Assembly (NCBI RefSeq): GCF_039534165.1
Contig: NZ_BAAAUX010000014.1
Coordinates: forward strand, 620,001 to 684,000
DNA length: 64,000 bases
Reading direction: 5' to 3'
DNA from: Saccharopolyspora_D taberi
GTDB lineage: Bacteria > Actinomycetota > Actinomycetes > Mycobacteriales > Pseudonocardiaceae
The position numbers and the translations under genes are program-made. Shown in pieces: positions 33,923 to 41,992 of this stretch (position 1 is its first letter; each line of letters begins with the position of its first letter). The notes under the pieces were generated by a model. The model was not told where the DNA came from, did no database searches, and saw only the letters and a program-made list of their open reading frames with translations.

Positions 33923-35094
33923 CGTCCGAAGAACTCACCGACGGCCTCGCAAACCTGGTCCACCTGCTCGATCCCCAGGTCCGGGTAGAGGGGAAGCGCG
34001 ACCGCCCGCTCGCACGCGGCTTCGGCGTTCGGGAAGTCCCCCTTCCGGTAGCCGAGGTCGGCGAAGCACGGCTGCAGGTGCAGCGGGACCGGGTAGTAGG
34101 TCTCGGTGCCGATCCCCCGCCGGGACAGGAACTCGACCAGCTCGTCCCTGCGCTCCACCTCGATCAGGTACACGTAGTACGCCGGTGACGACCCCGGGCC
34201 CCGGTCCACGAAGCGCGGAAGCCGCACGATGCCGGAAACTCCGCTCAGCCGTTCCCGGTAGGCGTCGGCCAGCATCGCCCGGCGGGCGATGTCGCGGTCC
34301 AGGAAGCTCAGCTTCGCCAGCAGCACCGCGGCCTGGATGTCGTCCATCTTGCTGTTCATGCCCGGCTTCGACGTTTCCGTGGAAATGCCGGGGAAGTTGT
34401 CCAGCGTCGGCCCCCGCCGCCCGTGGTGGCGCAGCGCGGCGACCTGTTCGGCGACCTCGGGATCGTCGGTGAGCACCGCCCCGGCGTCACCGATGGCGCC
34501 CAGCGTCTTGCTCGGGAAGAACGACAGCACCCCGCCCCGGCCGTGCCTGCCTGCGTGCACTCCGCCCTGCCACATGCCGATCGCCTCGGCGCTGTCCTCG
34601 ACGACGGTCAGCCCGCGCCCGGCCGCGACGTCGGAGAGCCCCGCCATGTCGGCCATCTGCCAGAACAGGTGGGCGGGCATGACGAAACGGCTGTCCGGCC
34701 CGATCCGGTCGGCCACGTCGGCCGGATCCAGCGCGTAGGTCTCCGGATCGATGTCGGCGAACTCCGGCGTCCCGCCGGCGAGAACCACCGACGACGCCGT
34801 GGCGACGAACGTGTAAGCGGGAACCACCACGCCGTCGCCCGGTCTGAGCCCGCACGCCTGCAACAGCAGGATCAGCGCGTCGGTGCCGCTGTTGACACCC
34901 ACCGCGTAGCGGGCGCCGGTGTAGTCGGCCAGCGCCCGTTCGAACTCACCAACCTGCGCGCCGTGGGAGAACTTGCCGTTGGCGAACACCTCCCCGATCC
35001 GTTCCCGGATCAACGGCCAGGAACTCGCGAACGTCAATGCCTGGGAGAAGAACGGGACCGAGTCGGGGACCACCGCCGCCGCGGGGACCCGCAC
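33910..35094 (-). CDS. DegT/DnrJ/EryC1/StrS-family PLP aminotransferase (first copy)
   Basis: About 394 aa from the suggested GTG at 35094; the frame stays open to an ATG at 35244, but the extra residues (MKKLVRVRCELSRGE) do not look like the family. Core features: VGVNSGTDALILLLQACGL, DGVVVPAYTFVATASSVVL, VVEDSAEAIGM (PLP aspartate), and FFPSKTLGAIGDAGA with the Schiff-base lysine. Such enzymes aminate keto-sugars or keto-cyclitols, usually from glutamate or glutamine. It is the first gene of the minus arm, divergent from the Gfo/Idh gene. The stop overlaps the mini-ORF start. Confidence 0.88.
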   Translation of the reverse strand: MRVPAAAVVPDSVPFFSQALTFASSWPLIRERIGEVFANGKFSHGAQVGEFERALADYTGARYAVGVNSGTDALILLLQACGLRPGDGVVVPAYTFVATASSVVLAGGTPEFADIDPETYALDPADVADRIGPDSRFVMPAHLFWQMADMAGLSDVAAGRGLTVVEDSAEAIGMWQGGVHAGRHGRGGVLSFFPSKTLGAIGDAGAVLTDDPEVAEQVAALRHHGRRGPTLDNFPGISTETSKPGMNSKMDDIQAAVLLAKLSFLDRDIARRAMLADAYRERLSGVSGIVRLPRFVDRGPGSSPAYYVYLIEVERRDELVEFLSRRGIGTETYYPVPLHLQPCFADLGYRKGDFPNAEAACERAVALPLYPDLGIEQVDQVCEAVGEFFGRRSA

Positions 35095-35399
35095 ATCCGT
35101 TTCCAACTCACCAGGGTCCTGCCCGCGATACCAGCGGGACAATGCGACCACACTCCAGACCCAGTAGCCGATCTTCGGCGGCGAAGCTACCGACGCGCAC
35201 TCGCCCCGGGAAAGCTCGCACCGAACGCGAACGAGCTTTTTCACTCGTTACGGTGACGATCCGATGGGGACACCGCATCGGGTTGACGATCGCCGCGAGC
35301 GGGCGGTTATGGTTCGCCGGACGAAGCACCCGCCGCGCTCGCGGCCGGTTCCGCCGCTCTCTCACCACTTCCCCCTGACGAGGACGTCGACTCAGAACG
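35095..35399. promoter_or_regulatory. Divergent promoter region of the biosynthetic locus
   Basis: About 305 bp separate the two arms if the GTG at 35094 is the aminotransferase start. For the plus arm, TTGACG (35283-35288) and TATGGT (35308-35313) are spaced by 19 bases and form a weak promoter candidate. I saw no clear operator and no regulator gene nearby. Confidence 0.4.
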
Positions 35400-36389
35400 A
35401 TGCTGCAACCACTCGTGGTCGGACTCGGCCGAGCGGGGGCAGGGCTGCACCTGCGCGTGCTGGCCCAATCCCGTGCCGCACAACAGGAACTGTTCACCTC
35501 CGGTCCCGTCATCGCCTGCGATCCGCGCCCGGACGCGGTGTCCCGCCGGCCGGACGTCACCACCGCCGACTCCCTGGAGTCGGCGGTCGCGCTGGTGGAT
35601 CCACTGTCCACTGTGGCCCATGTGTGCACCCCGCCGGTGGCCAGGATCGGCGTGATCAGCGAGCTCGCCGACCACGGGATCACCCGCTTCATCGTGGAAA
35701 AGCCGCTCGCGGCGGGCAGGAACGAGCTCGACGCGATCGACCGGATCCGCCGCGCGCGCGGGCTCGACCTCGTCGTCGTCGCGCACTGGCTCAGCGCCGA
35801 GCTGACCAGGCGGCTGGCCGAGCTCGTCGGTGGCGGGGACCTCGGCGCGCTGCGGTCGATCAGCTTCGCGCAGCACAAACCGCGGTTCTCCCGGTCCACC
35901 GCGACCGCAGGCCATCCCACGGCGTTCGACGTGGAGATCCCGCATTCCCTCGGCGTCGTCCTGCGGCTGGCCGGACCGGCGGAAGTGGTGGAGTCGCACT
36001 GCGCGGACATGCGGATCGGCGCGCGGACCGTCCCTGGCATGGGCGGTGCCCGGCTCGTGCTGCGGCACCGGTCCGGTGTGGTCACCGAGATCCGGTCCGA
36101 TCTGACTTCTCCGGTCCAGGAACGCAGAATCCGGCTGGACTTCGAGCGGGGATCGGCGATCGGGCACTTCCCGCTCAGCGAGCACGACGACCACGCGCAG
36201 CTGACGATCGGGACCGAGCACCACGTCTTCCGCGACGACGCCCTGACGGCCTTCGTCACCGACGCCTACCGGCGGTTCCACGTGCCCGGGGCTTCGGCGG
36301 AATCCGACTTCGCGCTGCACCTGGACGCGGTGCGGCTGATCTGCGACGCCAAGGACAAGGCAGTACAGGCCAGGGAGGTACCGGCATGA
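35400..36389 (+). CDS. Gfo/Idh/MocA-family oxidoreductase
   Basis: 329 aa NAD(P)-dependent dehydrogenase. N-terminal nucleotide-binding fold: MLQPLVVGLGRAGAGLHL, then VAHVCTPPVARIGVISELADHG and the family motif RFIVEKPLAAGRNELD (EKP, about residue 100). The C-terminal substrate domain follows, with VEIPHSLGVVLRLAGPAEVV near 180 in place of the usual DxxxH active-site helix. First gene of the six-gene plus arm; it overlaps the next gene by four bases (ATGA). Such enzymes oxidise or reduce sugars or cyclitols at one position. Confidence 0.87.
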   Translation: MLQPLVVGLGRAGAGLHLRVLAQSRAAQQELFTSGPVIACDPRPDAVSRRPDVTTADSLESAVALVDPLSTVAHVCTPPVARIGVISELADHGITRFIVEKPLAAGRNELDAIDRIRRARGLDLVVVAHWLSAELTRRLAELVGGGDLGALRSISFAQHKPRFSRSTATAGHPTAFDVEIPHSLGVVLRLAGPAEVVESHCADMRIGARTVPGMGGARLVLRHRSGVVTEIRSDLTSPVQERRIRLDFERGSAIGHFPLSEHDDHAQLTIGTEHHVFRDDALTAFVTDAYRRFHVPGASAESDFALHLDAVRLICDAKDKAVQAREVPA

Positions 36390-37222
36390 ACGTCCGGCTG
36401 ACCGGGATCGGGGACGAAGCAGCACTCGGCCTGGCGGACCAGATCGCCGTCGCGGGGAAACTGGGCTGGCAGGCGCTCGAACTGCGCACGGTCGACGGGG
36501 TCGCGATGGCCGACCTGGACGCGGACGCGCTGCGCGGGGTGCGGGACCGGCTGCGCGAAGCGGAACTGGGCGTGGCCTGCCTCGCCTCGCGCATCGGCAG
36601 CTGGGCCCGGCCGATCACCGCGCCGTTCGGCCAGGACCTCGCCGAACTCGACGCCCTGGCCGAGCAGTGCGAGCTGCTGGGGACCGGCTACATCAGGATC
36701 ATGTCCTACCCCAACGACGGGCTCGACGAGCGGGAGTGGGCGACCCGGGTCATCACCCGGATCAGCAGGCTCGCCGACCGCGCGGAGCGGGCCGGGGTCA
36801 CGCTGGTGCACGAGAACTGCGCGGGCTGGGCGGGTTCGGACGGCGAGCGGATGCTGCGGCTCGTCACCGAGGTCGACAGCCCCGCGCTGCGCCTGCTGTT
36901 CGACACCGGCAACGGCATCGAGTACGGCTACGACGCCGCCGACCTGCTGGAGCAGATCCTGCCGCACGTCGTGCACGTCCACGTCAAGGACGGCGTCCGG
37001 ACCGACGGCGGTGCCGTCTACACGCTGCCCGGCGACGGCGAGTCCCGGGTCCGGGACTGCCTGCGCAGGCTGCACACCGCCGGGTACGGCGGATGGCTGT
37101 CGCTGGAACCGCACCTGGCGGTCCGCCCGCACGAAGGTCTCCAGGCGGACGGGGATTCCGCGGCGCTGTTCGTGTCGGCGGCGCAGCGGCTGCACGACCT
37201 CACTCGGGAACTCCTGTCATGA
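36386..37222 (+). CDS. Sugar phosphate isomerase/epimerase (xylose isomerase-like TIM barrel)
   Basis: 278 aa, starting MNVRLTGIGDEAALGLADQI. AP-endonuclease-2/xylose-isomerase-like barrel with probable metal ligands in LVHENCAGW (Glu, about residue 148), LLFDTGNG (Asp, about 178), VVHVHVKDGV (His, about 203) and LSLEPHL (Glu, near 245). This group includes IolE, IolI and keto-sugar epimerases. Coupled by four-base overlaps at both ends. With the Gfo/Idh genes it suggests handling of a keto-sugar or keto-inositol. Confidence 0.87.
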   Translation: MNVRLTGIGDEAALGLADQIAVAGKLGWQALELRTVDGVAMADLDADALRGVRDRLREAELGVACLASRIGSWARPITAPFGQDLAELDALAEQCELLGTGYIRIMSYPNDGLDEREWATRVITRISRLADRAERAGVTLVHENCAGWAGSDGERMLRLVTEVDSPALRLLFDTGNGIEYGYDAADLLEQILPHVVHVHVKDGVRTDGGAVYTLPGDGESRVRDCLRRLHTAGYGGWLSLEPHLAVRPHEGLQADGDSAALFVSAAQRLHDLTRELLS

Positions 37223-38499
37223 CGCGGTTATCCAACGAGGAACAAGATCTGCTGCTGCGACTGCTCCGCACCTGCACCGTCGGACCGTTGGAGGCCGAGC
37301 CCGACGATCCGCCCCCGGAGATCCGGCAGGCGCAGCTCGACTACGCACGGGCAGCGGAGAAGATCGGCCTGCGAGTCGTGCACCACGCCAGCCCTCCGCC
37401 CGGGACCGCCATCCGCGACGACGTGCCCGAAACGGTGCGGCAGGCCGCCCGGAACCCGGACTTCCTTGAACAGCAACCCAGTCTGGTGCTCCGCCTTGGT
37501 CCGGAGGCCCCTCGGGAACGCACCGTGATGTTCAACGTGCACCTGGACACGGTCGCCGGACTGGAGCCGGTCTCCTTCGACCGCTCCCGGTTCACCGGTC
37601 GCGGCGCGATCGACGCGAAGGGACCTGCGGTCGCGCTGCTCGCCGGAATCCGCGCGGCCAGAGCGCGCAGCCGTTCCGTCGGAACTGACGTCAGCGTCCT
37701 GGTCCAGGCCGTGTCCGGCGAAGAAGGCGGCGCGATGGGCACCTTCGGCACCCGCCCGCTGGTCGACGCCGGATTCGTGGGCCGCCTCAACGTCTTCTGC
37801 GAACCGACCGGCTTCCGCTACCTCCGCCGCGCGACCTCCGCGATGACCGCCTGCGTGCGGGTCGACGGGGACGGCGCGATCGACGACCGCCCCGACGCCG
37901 GCCACAACGCCACGGTTCTGCTCGGATTCCTCGCGCAGCACCTCGCGCGAACGCTCGACACCGGGGCCCGGTCCGGCCGGGTCTGCGTCGCCGGACTGCA
38001 CACCGGCGACATGCACAACCGCGTGTACGGCTCCGGGCGCCTCCTGCTCAACCTCTCGTACGCGACCTCCGAGGAAGGCACCCTGCTGGAGCGGACCTTC
38101 GGCGACGCCCTGGCCGCCGGGCTCCGCGAGTTCAGGGCCCGGTTCGCCGCGAGCCGGGAATTCGCCCGCACCGCACGGGACTGCACGAAGATCACCACGC
38201 TCCACTGGCACAAGCGCGGTCTGCCGTGCCTCCGCTCGGCCCCGGACTGGGCGGACGAGCTGTTCGAGCGGTCCGGAATCCGGCGGTGGCCCGACGCCGA
38301 CCCCGCCTTCACCTGCGACGCCATCTGGATGGACGGCGTCGCGGGCGCCCACACCGCCGTGTTCGGCCCGGGCTCCCTGGACGGCAACAACGCGCACGCC
38401 GAAGGGGAGTTCGCCGACCTCGCCGACCTGGAGGCGTTCGCCTCGGCCGTCTCCGACCTGCTCGTCAACTTCAACACCGGGAGGGGGAAGCGCGTATGA
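37219..38499 (+). CDS. M20-family metallohydrolase (peptidase/amidohydrolase)
   Basis: 426 aa dizinc hydrolase of the M20 fold. Zinc and catalytic residues are visible: MFNVHLDTV (HxD, about residue 112), GRGAIDAKGPAVALL (bridging Asp, about 133), VSGEEGGAMG (catalytic Glu-Glu, about 173), FCEPTG (about 195), and the late histidine in NNAHAEGEFADL. Relatives remove acyl or peptide groups from amines. Inside a biosynthetic operon it could deacylate an aminated intermediate; this is inference. Coupled upstream and downstream by four-base overlaps. Confidence 0.87.
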   Translation: MTRLSNEEQDLLLRLLRTCTVGPLEAEPDDPPPEIRQAQLDYARAAEKIGLRVVHHASPPPGTAIRDDVPETVRQAARNPDFLEQQPSLVLRLGPEAPRERTVMFNVHLDTVAGLEPVSFDRSRFTGRGAIDAKGPAVALLAGIRAARARSRSVGTDVSVLVQAVSGEEGGAMGTFGTRPLVDAGFVGRLNVFCEPTGFRYLRRATSAMTACVRVDGDGAIDDRPDAGHNATVLLGFLAQHLARTLDTGARSGRVCVAGLHTGDMHNRVYGSGRLLLNLSYATSEEGTLLERTFGDALAAGLREFRARFAASREFARTARDCTKITTLHWHKRGLPCLRSAPDWADELFERSGIRRWPDADPAFTCDAIWMDGVAGAHTAVFGPGSLDGNNAHAEGEFADLADLEAFASAVSDLLVNFNTGRGKRV

Positions 38500-39602
38500 C
38501 CATCCAGCGCACCGAAACAGGCACGGTCCGCGTCGACTACGCGGACCTGCTGTCGTTCACCACCGAACAGTTCGTCGGCAGGGGCATCCCGGTCGACCGG
38601 GCGCACACCGCCGCCTCGGCGCTGTGCTACGGCGACCTGACCGGCCTGGACTCGCACGGCCTGTTCAACCTGACCCGCCTCTACCTGCCGCTGTTCTCCC
38701 GCGACAGGGTCGATCCCGCGGCGCAGCCGCGCGTGCTGACCGATCTCGGCGCGTGCGCGGTCATCGACTCCGACCGGGCGCTCGGGCTCTGGGCCGCGGC
38801 GGAGGCGATGGACAGCGCGATCGACCGCGCCACCCGGCACGGCGTCGGGCTGATCTCGGTGCGCGGCGGAACCCACTTCGGCTGTGCGGGATTCCACGCC
38901 GCCAGGGCGGCCGAGCGGGGCATGATCGGCGTGATCGCCAGCAACTGCGGCGGGCAGCGTATCGCCCGCCCGCCGGGCGGTGCCGTCGCCATGCTCGGCA
39001 CCAACCCGCTGAGCGTGGCCGCGCCCGCGCTCCCGGAGCACCCGTTCGTCCTCGACATGAGCACGACGGTGGTGCCCACCGGGAAGGTCCGCACCGCCGC
39101 CCGCCGCGGCGAGCCGATCCCGGAGGGCTGGCTGGTCGACGCGGGCGGTGCGGCCGTCACCGACCCGGCCGCGTTCGACCGGGGCGAGGCGTACCTGAAC
39201 TGGCTCGGCGTGGACCGGAACACCGGTTCCTACAAGGGATTCGGGCTCGGTCTGGTCGTCGAACTGCTCTCCGCGCTGCTGTCCGGCTCCGGGGTCGGCC
39301 CGGCTCCCGAGGCGCTGCGCGGGGACGGCCGCCCGCACGGCACGGACGATGACATCGGGTTCTTCGTGCTGGCCATCGCACCGGAGATGCTGCGCCCCGG
39401 CCAGGACTTCACCGGTGCCGCGCGGTCGATGTTCGAAACGCTCACCTCCTGCCCGCCGGTGCACCCGGAGGAATCCGTGCGCTACCCGGGCTGGTGGGAG
39501 GCAGAGCGCGCGCTGGACCGCCGGCGCGACGGTGTCCCGCTCACCACCGCACTGCACGCCGAGCTGGTCGAGCTCGGGCTGGAACGCTGGGAGTCCGCCT
39601 GA
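38496..39602 (+). CDS. Ldh-family (malate/lactate-type) NAD(P)-dependent oxidoreductase
   Basis: 368 aa, beginning MTIQRTETGTVRVDYADLLS. The Ldh_2 family has its own fold, unrelated to classical lactate dehydrogenase. Seen: GDLTGLDSHGLFNLTRLYLP (about residue 45), the RGGTHFGCAGFHAARAAERG histidine motif (about 120), and MLGTNPLSVAAPALPEHPFVLDMST (about 165). The C-terminus has SYKGFGLGLVVELLSALLSG. Members reduce 2-keto acids or cyclic imines such as piperideine-2-carboxylate. Joined to the M20 gene by ATGA and to the next gene by TGATG. Confidence 0.9.
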   Translation: MTIQRTETGTVRVDYADLLSFTTEQFVGRGIPVDRAHTAASALCYGDLTGLDSHGLFNLTRLYLPLFSRDRVDPAAQPRVLTDLGACAVIDSDRALGLWAAAEAMDSAIDRATRHGVGLISVRGGTHFGCAGFHAARAAERGMIGVIASNCGGQRIARPPGGAVAMLGTNPLSVAAPALPEHPFVLDMSTTVVPTGKVRTAARRGEPIPEGWLVDAGGAAVTDPAAFDRGEAYLNWLGVDRNTGSYKGFGLGLVVELLSALLSGSGVGPAPEALRGDGRPHGTDDDIGFFVLAIAPEMLRPGQDFTGAARSMFETLTSCPPVHPEESVRYPGWWEAERALDRRRDGVPLTTALHAELVELGLERWESA

Positions 39603-40513
39603 TGCGGATCGCGATCGTCGGCCTCGGCGTCATCTCGAAGTTCTACCTCGCCGCGATCGAGGAACTGCCCATGTGGGAGCTCGCGGCGGTGTGCGACGTC
39701 CGGGAGTCCGCAATGGACCCGCACCGGGACAGCGTCCCGTGCTTCAGCGACCACCAGCGGATGTTCGCCGAAACCGAGCTGGACGCGGTCGTCGTCACCG
39801 TGCCCAACGACGTGCACGGCGACATCTGCCGCGACGCGCTGTTCGCCGGAGTTCCCGTCTGCGTCGAGAAACCGCTGTCGGTCAGCGGTGCCGAAGGGCG
39901 GGAGCTCGACGCGCTGGCGCGCATGCGCAACGTGCCGCTGTTCACCGCGTTCCACCGCCGCTACAACGGGAACGTCCTCGATCTGCTGGCCAAGCAGCGC
40001 ACCGCGGGCATCCCCATCCGGTCGATGACCGTGCGCTACCTCGAACTCATCGAGGAGCACATCGGGCAGGACACCTGGTACCTCGATCCGCAGCGCTGCG
40101 GCGGGGGCTGCGTCGCCGACAACGGGCCCAACGCTTTCGACCTGGTGCGCCTGTTCCTCGGTGACGTCGTGGTCTCCGACGTGTCGATCACCCGCGACGA
40201 CCACGGCACTGACCGGCAGGCGACGGTCGCGCTGCGCACGAGCGCCGGAACGCCGGCGACGGTGGAGCTGGACTGGTCGCATCCGGGCGAGACCAAGGAC
40301 GTCGAGATCGTCCTGGCGGACGGGACCACGTGGCGGGCGGACATGCTCGACGGCCACGCGGAGTTCAAGTCGTCGCTGTGGCACGAGTACCGCGGCATCC
40401 TGCGCGCGTTCGCCGAGGCGGGCCCGGTGCGCACCGGCAACGGCGGCCTGGCCGCGCTGGAACTGGTCGAGGACTGCTACCGGCGGGAAATGTCGATTCG
40501 GGAGGGATCGTGA
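39602..40513 (+). CDS. Gfo/Idh/MocA-family oxidoreductase (second copy)
   Basis: 303 aa. MRIAIVGLGVISKFYLAAIE is the nucleotide-binding start; VCVEKPLSVSGAEGRELD carries the EKP motif (about residue 82). GGGCVADNGPNAFDLVRLFLG (about 160) resembles the conserved DxGxHxxD active-site helix, with Asn replacing His. Start overlaps the Ldh stop by one base. It is not closely similar to the first Gfo/Idh protein of the operon, so the two probably act on different intermediates. Confidence 0.87.
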   Translation: MRIAIVGLGVISKFYLAAIEELPMWELAAVCDVRESAMDPHRDSVPCFSDHQRMFAETELDAVVVTVPNDVHGDICRDALFAGVPVCVEKPLSVSGAEGRELDALARMRNVPLFTAFHRRYNGNVLDLLAKQRTAGIPIRSMTVRYLELIEEHIGQDTWYLDPQRCGGGCVADNGPNAFDLVRLFLGDVVVSDVSITRDDHGTDRQATVALRTSAGTPATVELDWSHPGETKDVEIVLADGTTWRADMLDGHAEFKSSLWHEYRGILRAFAEAGPVRTGNGGLAALELVEDCYRREMSIREGS

Positions 40514-40932
40514 GCAACTACGAGGAAGACGGCGCGAAGCGGGCCGTGCGCGGCACGCTCGTGAAGGTGCTGCTGCACCACCGGGACGAGCGCGGCATGT
40601 CGCTGGAGCCGCACGCGAGCCGCTGCGTGCAGCGCGGTGAGATCCACGAGCTCGTCACCACCGACCACGTCGAGACCGCTCCCGGTGCCCGCATCGACCG
40701 GGTCGGGTTCCTGGGCTTCGCCGAGATCACCGCAGGCGGGGTGATCGACCGCGGGGACCGGTTCTGGATCGGGGAGAACGTGGTGGGCACCGTTCTCGGC
40801 TTCGACGCGTGCCATTTCCCGAACCACTACAACATCCTGATCAGCACCAGAACTCCGGTCAGCGGCCGGGATCTAGGCCTGAGCCCGGAATTGCCGGTCG
40901 GATTCGAACCGGCCCTGGTTCCGGCGCTCTGA
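40510..40932 (+). CDS. Small conserved protein of unknown function (DUF6917-like, tentative)
   Basis: 140 aa, GTG start overlapping the preceding stop by four bases, with GGAGG just upstream. Sequence features: RGTLVKVLLHHRDERGMSLE near residue 13, GEIHELVTTDHVE, RVGFLGFAEITAGGVI and a striking GFDACHFPNHYNILI near 100 rich in His, Cys and Asp. I recall similar proteins only as a domain of unknown function in actinomycete clusters; the family number is from memory. No signal peptide or membrane helix. Last gene of the plus arm. Confidence 0.65.
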   Translation: MSNYEEDGAKRAVRGTLVKVLLHHRDERGMSLEPHASRCVQRGEIHELVTTDHVETAPGARIDRVGFLGFAEITAGGVIDRGDRFWIGENVVGTVLGFDACHFPNHYNILISTRTPVSGRDLGLSPELPVGFEPALVPAL

Positions 40933-41000
40933 CGAACACAGCGGGACCTGACAAACACGCCAGTCCGGCAAACACAGCAAAAGGCTCTCACGCAAGCGCC

Positions 41001-41042
41001 AAATAGGGCGTGATCGCGAATCTCCGCGATCACGCCCTATTT
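41001..41042. terminator. Strong terminator, perfect 18-bp stem, end of the plus arm
   Basis: AAATAGGGCGTGATCGCG (41001-41018) and its exact complement (41025-41042) flank a six-base loop and are followed by CTTTTT. This is a classical intrinsic terminator for the six-gene plus operon. The 320-bp space 40933-41253 otherwise holds only a loose AAACAC repeat and the opposing terminator at 41173. Confidence 0.9.
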
Positions 41043-41172
41043 CTTTTTCTTCACCGGCCTCACGCACTCCGGATTCAGCTCGCGCTCTCCGACGGCATAT
41101 TCCCAACGAATTCTCCGCTCGGAGATCTCAGCGCCGACCCCCGCCCGGCGGAAACAGCCGCGAACACGAAAA

Positions 41173-41213
41173 CGGCCGGTGGCCCCGGAACGAATCCCGT
41201 AAACCACCGGCCG
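41173..41213 (-). terminator. Terminator of the calerythrin-like gene
   Basis: CGGCCGGTGG and CCACCGGCCG form a 10-bp perfect stem around a 21-base loop; read leftward it is followed by TTTTCG. It lies 40 bases past the EF-hand gene stop. Confidence 0.7.
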
Positions 41214-41253
41214 CACGTTCAGCCGGGGAACACCCGGCGAGCGTCAGAACCGA

Positions 41254-41772
41254 TCAGCCGAGGAGCTCGACCTCGAGACGACCGAAGTGGTAGTCCCGCA
41301 CGGCGCCGAGCAGCTCGTCGACCGACAGCTGGCCGTTGCCGTTGGTGTCCACCTTCTGGAAGGCCTCGGCGGCCTCGTCCGGGCTCACACCGACGCCCAC
41401 CAGCCAGTTGGCGAACTCCTGGGCGTTGATCTGCCCGTCGCTGTTCTTGTCGCACAGGCCGATGATGCCCTGGACCACCGGGCCCAGCGCACGGTTGAAG
41501 CCCGCCTCGCCCTCCTGGAAGATCAGGTTCCCGGCGACGTTGAGGAACTGCTCCTTCGCGATGGAGTCGCTCCCGTTGGCGAGGTAGTCGAACAGGCCGC
41601 CGAAGGCGTCCTTCAGCTGCTGGACCTCGGGGGACGAGGCGTCCTTGCCGAACGCCTTCGCGATGTTCTGGGCCTCCCGGTCGAAGTCAGCCCGTTCGAG
41701 AGAGCCGTTGCCGTTGACGTCCCACTTGTCGAAGCGCTTCTGCAAGCGGTCGTTGGCGATGGCCGTAGTCAT
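41254..41772 (-). CDS. Calerythrin-like EF-hand calcium-binding protein
   Basis: 172 aa with four EF-hand positions: DVNGNGSLERADF (about residue 18), a degenerate second loop NGSDSIAKEQF (about 66), DKNSDGQINAQEF (about 108) and DTNGNGQLSVDEL (about 142). Three loops keep the Asp/Asn and the final Glu or Asp needed for calcium. The start MTTAIANDRLQKRFDKWD and end FGRLEVELLG closely match calerythrin of Saccharopolyspora erythraea as I recall it, which also has a non-binding second hand. A calcium buffer or sensor in the cytoplasm; no partner gene is adjacent. Confidence 0.92.
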   Translation of the reverse strand: MTTAIANDRLQKRFDKWDVNGNGSLERADFDREAQNIAKAFGKDASSPEVQQLKDAFGGLFDYLANGSDSIAKEQFLNVAGNLIFQEGEAGFNRALGPVVQGIIGLCDKNSDGQINAQEFANWLVGVGVSPDEAAEAFQKVDTNGNGQLSVDELLGAVRDYHFGRLEVELLG

Positions 41773-41992
41773 AAACCCGCACTTCCTTTCCCGATGGGAT
41801 GACGCTACTGCAAATTGCCAGCGTCAACGGCTGAGTCCGAACTGGGAGACCCGCGGAGACCGCTGACGCCTTATCGCGTTGAACTTCTCTCGAAGCTCGA
41901 CGCAATCCTATAATCCAGGCTCGACGCCCGTCAGTAACACTTTCTAGTGATACGGCGCCTACCTATCTGAAATGCATCGACTCCGGAGGCGC

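Noticed and set aside
33910..35244. Start of the first aminotransferase at ATG 35244
   Set aside because: The extra 50 residues do not resemble the family, and no ribosome-binding site is evident; the GTG at 35094 is preferred though not certain.
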